From NCBI GenBank assembly GCA_934463175.1, contig CAKSIW010000005.1, positions 1 to 62,122 of the forward strand: DNA of 62,122 nt. Direction: 5' to 3'. Under the pieces are notes generated by a model. That model did no database searches and had not been told where the DNA came from. It was given only the letters and a program-made list of their open reading frames with translations. The stretch is from an uncultured Clostridia bacterium. Lineage in GTDB: Bacteria; Bacillota; Clostridia; Monoglobales; Monoglobaceae. Shown here one piece after another: positions 1 through 6,519 of the stretch. The first letter of the stretch is position 1. Each line of letters starts with the position of its first letter. The position numbers were made by a program, and so were the translations under genes.

Positions 1-541
1 GCTTTATGAAGCACGGATAACCAAGCTCGCGTTCAACCCTTTCAAAATCAAGGCTGCCGCCAAGCCTCATCTCAACCCAGCGTGCCTGCGGAATTTCCGC
101 CTTTTCAAAAAGCATTTTCGCAATGCATTTGTCCATGCACACAGCACTTCCCAAAACTCCGCTTCCGACGCACGGAATGTCCGCAAGCGTGCAGAGTCCC
201 TGAATTGTTCCGTCCTCTCCGTTCTTGCCGTGGAGCATTGGATAGACAACATCAATTCTGATTTTTTCACATTTTCCGCCGTCAAGCTTAATCATCGACT
301 TATCCGTCCTGTCGGGTGACAGAACAACCGGAACGGTGCTGCCGTCCTCCCAGCAGTGGTTTCGAATTCTGTCGGTTTCGCCGCCATAGAGCAGCCAGCG
401 TCCGTCCTCCGTTATCCCGACGGGGAACACATTATATTTTTCGCGGTTAATTGCGTCAAGCACCGCCGACGCGGAGACCTCCGACACAGAATGTTCGCTT
501 GACACACCGCCGAACAAAACGCAGACATTTATCTTTTCCAT
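1..541 (-). CDS. ddl: D-alanine--D-alanine ligase, N-terminal part (cut by window edge)
   Basis: Joins two D-alanines with ATP in the cytoplasm to make the dipeptide for peptidoglycan precursors. The visible ~180 residues begin MEKINVCVLFGG and carry the family's N-terminal signature GGVSSEHSVS, whose Glu contacts substrate in Ddl enzymes. The conserved stretch YPMLHGKNGEDGTIQG and the linker VGSGVLGSAVCMDK, leading into the ATP-grasp domain, follow. The C-terminal half, with the ATP and metal ligands, lies outside the window. A GGGAAAG ribosome site sits just upstream of the ATG at 541. It is divergent from spoIIR, with about 140 bp between them. The family call is secure; whether the gene is intact cannot be judged. 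Confidence 0.93.
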   Translation of the reverse strand, partial: MEKINVCVLFGGVSSEHSVSEVSASAVLDAINREKYNVFPVGITEDGRWLLYGGETDRIRNHCWEDGSTVPVVLSPDRTDKSMIKLDGGKCEKIRIDVVYPMLHGKNGEDGTIQGLCTLADIPCVGSGVLGSAVCMDKCIAKMLFEKAEIPQARWVEMRLGGSLDFERVERELGYPCFIK

Positions 542-619
542 TTAAAACTTTCCCTTCGTTCCGCGCATAACCTGCACGGTTAATTAGATTTTAACTTAAA
601 ATTTATAAAAAATCAATAT

Positions 620-649
620 GTATAAAGCTTTTTTTATTTGTCAATAATT
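620..649 (+). promoter_or_regulatory. possible sigma-F type promoter of spoIIR
   Basis: GTATA at 620-624 is followed after 15 bases by GTCAATAATT at 640-649. This partly matches the forespore sigma-F pattern (GYATA, then GGnnAnAnTR), with a T at the second G. spoIIR is sigma-F controlled in Bacillus, so the position fits, but the -10 match is imperfect and the region is AT-rich. Confidence 0.3.
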
Positions 650-681
650 CTTTCATAATCCAAAGAAAGGTGATAAAGACC

Positions 682-1308
682 ATGCACTACATAAATAAAA
701 CACGCTTTTTTATTCTCACTGTTATATTAACACTGATATTCTCGTTTCTCCTGTCCTATGCAAAAAATGTGAACCGCGACCTGTCCGAATCGGTTGTGCG
801 TCTGCACATTCTCGCAAACAGCGACTCCGCGGCAGACCAGGCTCTCAAGCTTGCTGTCCGCGACCGCATTCTCTCTGAAGCGTCATATATTTTTGAAAAC
901 ACCCAAGACCCCAAAGCCGCACTTTCCGCAGCAGAGCAAAATTCACAGCTCATACGCGGCATTGCCGAAGACGAAATCCGCAGACAGGGCTATTCATACA
1001 CCGCCTCCGTCAAGGTCGGTCGGTTTGCTTTTCCGACAAAGGTATACGGCGATATTATGCTCCCTGCCGGGAAGTATAATGCCGTCCGCATTGAAATCGG
1101 CAGCGGTTCGGGCAAAAACTGGTGGTGTGTCATGTATCCGCCGCTGTGCTTCACAGACGGAGTTGTCTCGGTTTCCGACGAAAACCGCCAAAAGCTGAAG
1201 GACAGTCTGACCGCTGACGAATACAGCCTGATAACGGGCAAAAGCGACCGCGCCATACCCGTTGAGGTCAGATTCAAAATTGTTGAAATCTTTCAAAATC
1301 TGTTCTGA
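682..1308 (+). CDS. spoIIR: stage II sporulation protein R (SpoIIR)
   Basis: Forespore-made signalling protein that is exported and triggers SpoIIGA to process pro-sigma-E in the mother cell. It has an N-terminal membrane/signal segment (about residues 6-28), then the family hallmarks SVVRLHILANSDS and GKNWWCVMYPPLC. Its length of 208 residues is normal. An upstream in-frame GTG at 670 is possible, but AAAGGTGAT at 666-674 is an excellent ribosome site seven bases before the ATG at 682, so that start is preferred. spoIIR also lies close to prfA and the ywlC/ywlE genes in Bacillus, so the neighbourhood is conserved. It is convergent with tsaD. Confidence 0.93.
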   Translation: MHYINKTRFFILTVILTLIFSFLLSYAKNVNRDLSESVVRLHILANSDSAADQALKLAVRDRILSEASYIFENTQDPKAALSAAEQNSQLIRGIAEDEIRRQGYSYTASVKVGRFAFPTKVYGDIMLPAGKYNAVRIEIGSGSGKNWWCVMYPPLCFTDGVVSVSDENRQKLKDSLTADEYSLITGKSDRAIPVEVRFKIVEIFQNLF

Positions 1309-1356
1309 CCCTAATCGGATTTATTCCTTTTTCTGGCGGGCTGCGCCTCCGTGCGT

Positions 1357-2358
1357 CTAAAGCGGCAGACTTGCCTCCGCGTTCAGCGTCATGTCGGCAA
1401 TCCTTCCGCTTTTATATTCATGAAATGCCGCACAGCCTATCATTGCGGCGTTATCTGTGCAATATATCATTGACGGGCAGACAAACTCCATGCCGTGCTG
1501 TTTTGCAAGGCTGTCAATCCGTGTTCTCAACGGCATGTTTGCCGCAACACCGCCCGCAAGCGCAAGTCTTTTTATGCCGTGTTTCTCCGCACATTCAATC
1601 AAATGCCTGCTGAGAACGTCAACCGTTGCCTCCTGGAATGACGCAGCAACATCTTCCTTGCATATTTCAATTCCCTTCTGCTCCGCATTGTGAATATAGT
1701 TTATCACCGCGGTTTTAACTCCGCTGAAGCTGAAATCAAAGCCCTCACTGCCCATATTCACGCGCGGAAATCTGATTGCATCGGGATTTCCGTTCTCCGC
1801 ACATTTCTGAATTGCAGGTCCTCCCGGGTATCCCAGACCGAGAACCCTCGAAACCTTGTCGAAAGCCTCTCCTGCCGCGTCATCACAGGTTCTTGCAAGC
1901 ACCTCATATGTGCTGTAGTCCCTGACATGAACAATGTGGCTGTGACCTCCCGACGCCACAAGGCATATGAACGGCGGACGGAAGGCAGGGTGTTCTATGT
2001 AGTTCGCACAGATATGCCCTTTAATGTGGTGCACAGGAATCAGCGGTTTTCCCGACATGAAGCTGAGTGCCTTTGCGGTTGAAACACCGACAAGCAAAGC
2101 CCCGACCAGTCCCGGACCGTATGTGACGGCAATCGCGTCAACGTCTGCAAGCCGCATTCCGCAATCTGCAAGAGCCTTGTCAACAACATCGCTTATGTTT
2201 TCAATGTGACTGCGCGAAGCAACCTCGGGAACAACACCTCCGTATTGCCTGTGCAGCTCAATCTGTGTATTTATAACATTTGAAAGAACACGTGTCCCGT
2301 CCTCCACCACAGCCGCGGCGGTTTCGTCGCACGAGCTTTCAATTGCAAGTATTTTCAT
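1357..2358 (-). CDS. tsaD: tRNA N6-threonylcarbamoyladenosine transferase TsaD
   Basis: Transfers the threonylcarbamoyl group from TC-AMP to A37 of ANN-decoding tRNAs (t6A), working with TsaB and TsaE. The Kae1/TsaD ASKHA fold is visible: ILAIESSCDETAAAVVEDG at the start, the metal-binding HHIKGH at about residue 110, LVASGGHSHIV, the FDFSFSGVKTAV motif, and LALAGGVAANMPLR near the end. Its 333 residues are a normal length. Its start overlaps rimI by 20 bp, so the two are translationally coupled. It is the last gene of the secA-to-tsaD run. Its partner TC-AMP synthase is two genes upstream; TsaB and TsaE are not in the window. Confidence 0.95.
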   Translation of the reverse strand: MKILAIESSCDETAAAVVEDGTRVLSNVINTQIELHRQYGGVVPEVASRSHIENISDVVDKALADCGMRLADVDAIAVTYGPGLVGALLVGVSTAKALSFMSGKPLIPVHHIKGHICANYIEHPAFRPPFICLVASGGHSHIVHVRDYSTYEVLARTCDDAAGEAFDKVSRVLGLGYPGGPAIQKCAENGNPDAIRFPRVNMGSEGFDFSFSGVKTAVINYIHNAEQKGIEICKEDVAASFQEATVDVLSRHLIECAEKHGIKRLALAGGVAANMPLRTRIDSLAKQHGMEFVCPSMIYCTDNAAMIGCAAFHEYKSGRIADMTLNAEASLPL

Positions 2359-2806
2359 CTTTGTTTTCCTCCAGAACAGTGCATTTCATCAGAACCGCGT
2401 CCTCCTTGCCGTCATAATATCCGCGCCTCAGTCCGCATTCCGAAAAACCGAGCTTTTCATATAACGCTCTTGCCGCAAAATTGCTTTCTCTGACCTCAAG
2501 ATTAATCTCCTCCGCACCGTCTGCGCGGCAAATCTCAATCAGTCTCCGCAAAAGCTCTGCCGCAATGCCGCGCCGTCTGAATGCGCGCCCGACACCGACA
2601 TTCATTATATCCGCCGTGCCGCATATGTTCCAAAGACCCGCATAGCCGACAACGCACCCGCTGTCCAGCGCAACAACATATACCGCAAGCTTGTTTTCAA
2701 GCTCCTTTTCAAAGGTTTTCCGTGCAAATCCCGAATCAAAACACTGCTTTTCAATCTCAACCATGCCGTCAATATGGCACGGCTGCATTTTCACATATTC
2801 AATCAT
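2339..2806 (-). CDS. rimI: ribosomal protein S18-alanine N-acetyltransferase RimI-like
   Basis: GNAT-fold acetyltransferase of 155 residues. The acetyl-CoA pyrophosphate loop is the VGRAFRRRGIAAELL segment, and NLEVRESNFAARALYEKLGF is the conserved end of RimI proteins. The family acetylates the N-terminal alanine of ribosomal protein S18. RimI is very often found next to tsaB or tsaD, as here. Its ATG overlaps the stop of the upstream tsaC fusion (ATGA), and its 3' end overlaps tsaD, so all three are probably made from one message. Some RimI proteins have broader substrates, so the exact target is inferred. Confidence 0.88.
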   Translation of the reverse strand: MIEYVKMQPCHIDGMVEIEKQCFDSGFARKTFEKELENKLAVYVVALDSGCVVGYAGLWNICGTADIMNVGVGRAFRRRGIAAELLRRLIEICRADGAEEINLEVRESNFAARALYEKLGFSECGLRRGYYDGKEDAVLMKCTVLEENKDENTCN

Positions 2807-4227
2807 ATTTCAATCATCTCAATCAGACGTTTGAGCTGCTCCGCACAGCGTATATATGTCTCCAAATCACCGCCGAACGGGTCGGCAACATCGCCGCATT
2901 CCCCTGCAAACTCCGAAATTGTCCTGATTTTTTCCATATTCGGCAAGCTCCTCTTGTGTTCCTCTGTCATCGTCAGAACAAGGTCTGCACTATTAATCAT
3001 CTCTGCGGTGAGCTGAACCGCACGGTGACACCGAATGTCAGCACCGAACCGTGCAGCCGCCTCCGCGGCATTCGGCGTCACCGCCGCGCCCTCGGCTGCA
3101 AAAATTCCTGCCGACGCCGCCACGGCATTTTTATATGACATATTGAATATGCCCTCCGCCATCGGACTTCTGCATGTGTTCCCCGTACATACAAACAAAA
3201 CCGATTTTGCACTGTCGGCTTTCAAAACTCTGTATGCCGCCGCTTTATAGAGGCGGTTTTTAACCGCACGCCACAAGCCGTTCTCGGGAATCTCGGGAGC
3301 ATATACCTCCGACACCCCAAGCCTGTCGCACTCACGCAGACAATCAAACAGTCTGTGCGCCGCCGACTCGGAATCCTTCATTCCTCCGAGAGACAAAAAA
3401 GGTATGTCCGCCGAAAAAATTTCCTTCATCTCGTCAAATGCCATAACCGCCGCACGGCAAAGCGCATTCCGTTTTTTGACAAATGCCGCTGCGCCCTCCG
3501 CGGTTCCGCTCAGAATATAGACCGACGCCTTCGGGGAATAGTGCTTATATTTCATTCCCGGGGCTTTCGGTACACCGTCGGACTGAACCTCTCCGCTCAC
3601 CCTGACCTCTCCGAGGACATCGCGGAGCATTTCAACCGAAACTCCCCCCGGTCTTAAAACGGTCGGCACTCCGCCGCTCAGGTCAATCACGGTGGATTCA
3701 ACACCCACACCGCATTCACCGCCGCGGATTATCCCCGCAGCCCTTCCGTTCATATCCTCCAGAACATGCTCAAACGTCGTCGGGCTCGGTTTTCCCGAAA
3801 TATTCGCGCTCGGTGCTGCAATCGGCACACCGCACGCGGCAATAAACCGCCGTGCAATTTCATTCTCGGGCATTCTGATTCCGACCGTTTCAAGTCCTGC
3901 CGACACCGCATCGGGTATGCAAGGCTTTTTCTTCAATATTATTGTGAGCGGACCCGGCCAGAATTTCTCTGCAAGCTGTCTTGCCGTCTGCGGTATTTCA
4001 GCCGCAATTTCCCCGACCGTTTCCATGTCCGCAACATGCACAATCAGCGGATTGTCGGACGGTCTGCCCTTTGCCTTGTATATTCCGCAAACCGCCTCGG
4101 CGGAATATGCATTCGCCCCGAGACCCCAGACCGTTTCGGTCGGAAACACAACCGTTTCGCCGTCGCGGATAAGCTGTGCCGCCGCCGCCAGACCTTCGTC
4201 AGTATTATCAAAAATTTTCGTCTGCAT
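2803..4227 (-). CDS. tsaC: fusion: threonylcarbamoyl-AMP synthase (TsaC/Sua5) + YwlE-like arginine/tyrosine phosphatase
   Basis: One 474-residue reading frame holding two enzymes. Residues 1-200 are a YrdC/Sua5 domain (FPTETVWGLGANA, KGRPSDNPLIVHV, SANISGKPSPT) that makes TC-AMP for t6A. Residues 215-335 are a Sua5-type C-terminal domain (APGMKYKHYSPKA). Residues 341-474 are a low-molecular-weight phosphatase with the P-loop CTGNTCR (347-353) and a DPFGG acid loop near the end. The P-loop Thr351 corresponds to the Thr that favours phospho-arginine in Bacillus YwlE, so McsB-type protein-arginine phosphatase activity is a fair guess. In Bacillus ywlC and ywlE are separate close neighbours. No stop or frameshift separates the parts. 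Confidence 0.92.
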   Translation of the reverse strand: MQTKIFDNTDEGLAAAAQLIRDGETVVFPTETVWGLGANAYSAEAVCGIYKAKGRPSDNPLIVHVADMETVGEIAAEIPQTARQLAEKFWPGPLTIILKKKPCIPDAVSAGLETVGIRMPENEIARRFIAACGVPIAAPSANISGKPSPTTFEHVLEDMNGRAAGIIRGGECGVGVESTVIDLSGGVPTVLRPGGVSVEMLRDVLGEVRVSGEVQSDGVPKAPGMKYKHYSPKASVYILSGTAEGAAAFVKKRNALCRAAVMAFDEMKEIFSADIPFLSLGGMKDSESAAHRLFDCLRECDRLGVSEVYAPEIPENGLWRAVKNRLYKAAAYRVLKADSAKSVLFVCTGNTCRSPMAEGIFNMSYKNAVAASAGIFAAEGAAVTPNAAEAAARFGADIRCHRAVQLTAEMINSADLVLTMTEEHKRSLPNMEKIRTISEFAGECGDVADPFGGDLETYIRCAEQLKRLIEMIEI

Positions 4228-4254
4228 TAAAAAGCACTTCTTTCATTCCGAAAA

Positions 4255-5334
4255 CTAAATTTCCTCTGCCTGAAGCTTCAGTCTCTCACTCTGGTCGGTC
4301 GTGATGAGTGCATCGATTATCTCATCAAGATCGCCGTTCATAATTGCTTCGATTTTGTATAGCGTGAGTCCGATCCGATGGTCGGTGACACGTCCCTGAG
4401 GAAAATTATATGTTCTGATTCTCTCACTTCTGTCACCTGTTCCGACCTGACTTTTTCTGTCTGCCGCAATCTGGCTTTGCTGCTCTCTCTGCTTTATGTC
4501 ATAGAGCCTTGAACGCAGCATTTTCATTGCCGCCTCGCGGTTTTTGTGCTGTGACCTTTCGTCCTGACAGGTGACAACCAAGCCTGTCGGCTTGTGAGTT
4601 ATTCGTATTGCGGACTCGGTCTTGTTTATGTGCTGACCGCCTGCACCGCTTGCGCGGTATGTGTCAACCTCCAGGTCCTCGGGGTTTATCTCAACATCAA
4701 CGTCCTCAACCTCGGGAAGCACCGCAACCGTTACGGTTGACGTGTGAATCCTGCCGCCCGCCTCGGTTTCGGGGACGCGCTGAACGCGGTGGACACCGCT
4801 TTCAAACTTCAGTCTGCTGTATGCTCCCTGACCCTTAATCATAAAAGATATTTCCTTAATTCCGCCGATTCCGATTTCATTCAGGTTCAGAACCTCAATG
4901 CTCCAGTGCTTGCTTTCGGAATACATGGAATACATGCGGTAGAGACTGCCCGCAAAAAGAGCCGCCTCGTCACCGCCTGCGCCGCCGCGGATTTCCATGA
5001 TGACGTTTTTGTCATCGTTCGGGTCTTTCGGCAGCAGCAGGATTTTCAGTTCTTCCTCAATCCTTACAATGTTTTCCTTTGCCTCCGACATTTCCTCCTG
5101 GAGAATTTCCCTGAACTCCTTGTCGGTCTCGGGATCGTCCATCATCGCCTTTGAATCGTCAATTGTGTTTTGGTTTGCCTTATACTCTCTGTATTTTTCA
5201 ACAATCGGCGTCATGTCGGAATGCTCCTTGCAAAGCCTGCGCCATGTGTCCATATCCGCAATGACCTCGGGGTCGCTTATCCTTGCCGCCAAGTCCTCAT
5301 ACTGTTTCTCTATAAACGATAATTTTTCAAACAT
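4255..5334 (-). CDS. prfA: peptide chain release factor 1
   Basis: Class I release factor for UAA and UAG. Its 359 residues are the normal RF1 length. The catalytic loop GAGGQHINKTESAIR, where GGQ reaches the peptidyl-transferase centre, is intact. The stop-codon recognition region reads RVPETEAGGRIHTSTVT; the PET tripeptide stands where RF1 proteins carry PxT, as opposed to SPF in RF2. The start has AAAGGAA upstream. It lies 32 bp downstream of prfB. The prmC methyltransferase gene that usually follows prfA in Firmicutes is absent here. Confidence 0.96.
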   Translation of the reverse strand: MFEKLSFIEKQYEDLAARISDPEVIADMDTWRRLCKEHSDMTPIVEKYREYKANQNTIDDSKAMMDDPETDKEFREILQEEMSEAKENIVRIEEELKILLLPKDPNDDKNVIMEIRGGAGGDEAALFAGSLYRMYSMYSESKHWSIEVLNLNEIGIGGIKEISFMIKGQGAYSRLKFESGVHRVQRVPETEAGGRIHTSTVTVAVLPEVEDVDVEINPEDLEVDTYRASGAGGQHINKTESAIRITHKPTGLVVTCQDERSQHKNREAAMKMLRSRLYDIKQREQQSQIAADRKSQVGTGDRSERIRTYNFPQGRVTDHRIGLTLYKIEAIMNGDLDEIIDALITTDQSERLKLQAEEI

Positions 5335-5366
5335 TTCAAATTCCTTTCAGCCGGACACACGCCGTC

Positions 5367-6486
5367 TTATTTTTCAAGCTCACCGCGCGAAAGCGCCGTC
5401 AGATATGCATTAATAAATCCGTCAAGGTCGCCGTCCATAACCGCGCCCGTGTTGCCCGTTTCAAAGTTCGTTCTGTGATCCTTAACCATGCTGTACGGGT
5501 GGAAAACATATGACCTGATCTGGCTGCCCCAGCCGATTTCCATCTGAACGCCCTTCAAATCCTCAATTTTTTCCTTCTGCTCGCGCTCCGCAATTTCAAC
5601 CAGCTTTGACTTCAGCATTTTCATTGCCGTCTCACGGTTTTTGTGCTGAGAACGCTCATTCTGGCACGTCACGACAACCCCTGTCGGAATGTGCGTGATT
5701 CTGATTGCCGACTCTGTTTTATTAATGTGCTGACCGCCCGCACCGCTCGCGCGGTATGTGTCAACTCTCAAATCCTCGGGGCTGATGTTGATTCCAATGT
5801 CGTCATCAATCTCGGGCATGACATCAAGCGACGCAAACGATGTGTGCCGTCTGCCCGACGAGTCGAACGGCGAAATTCTGACCAGTCTGTGAACACCCTT
5901 CTCGCATTTTGCATAACCGTATGCATTCAGCCCCTCAATCCGAAAGGTGACGCTTTTTATTCCTGCCTCCTCACCGTCAAGAAAATCCAGTGTTTCTGTC
6001 TTATATCCGCGGCGTTCAGCCCAGCGCGTGTACATTCTGTAAAGCATTTCGCACCAGTCCTGAGCCTCGGTTCCGCCCGCACCGGCATGGAGTGTTAAAA
6101 TCGCGTTGCTCGAATCATATTTCCCCGAAAGCAGCGTTTCAAGCTTCATTGTGTCAAGCTCCTCTTTAAGCTCGCCGAAGCCCTCCTTAACCTCTCCGAG
6201 AACAGATTCATCGTCCTCTTCAATCGCAAGCGCAACAAGAGTTGTCAGATCCTCCCACTTTGAATGGAGATTGTCATATCTCTCAATCTTGTTTTTCAGA
6301 CCCTTGATTCTCTGAAGTATTTTTCCTGCCGCTTCCATGTCGCTGTAAAAATCGGGGTCGGTTGTCTGTTTGTCAAGCTCATCAATTTTCTGCATAGTCT
6401 TTTCTATGTTAAAGTGAATCCCTCAAATCCGTAATATCATTTTTCATTCCGTCAAGTTCCAGCTTGTATTCATCAAACTCAATCAC
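5367..6486 (-). CDS. prfB: peptide chain release factor 2, read through a programmed +1 frameshift
   Basis: Class I release factor for UGA and UAA. The main frame (from 6395) gives 342 residues with SPF in RISPFDSSGRRHTS and the GAGGQHINKTES loop, so it is RF2. That frame lacks a proper N-terminus. A GTG at 6486, preceded by AAGGAAGTGAT, opens a 25-codon zero-frame ORF ending LRDSL at CTT TAA (6414-6409). Slipping forward one base there joins it to NIEKTMQKIDELDKQ in the main frame, giving a typical RF2 start. The in-frame stop at codon 26 is where E. coli prfB has its UGA. Here it is UAA. Confidence 0.95.
6409..6424 (-). other. prfB +1 frameshift cassette (CTT TAA C with internal Shine-Dalgarno)
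   Basis: Read on the minus strand, GAGGGA (6424-6419) lies four bases before CTT (6414-6412), the stop TAA (6411-6409) and C. This matches the layout of the E. coli and Bacillus RF2 cassette (AGGGGG, short spacer, CUU UGA C), but with a weaker internal ribosome-binding match and UAA in place of UGA. Peptidyl-tRNA-Leu would slip from CUU to UUU. Confidence 0.88.
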
Positions 6487-6519
6487 AAAATCACTTCCTT
6501 ATAATATATTATATAATTT

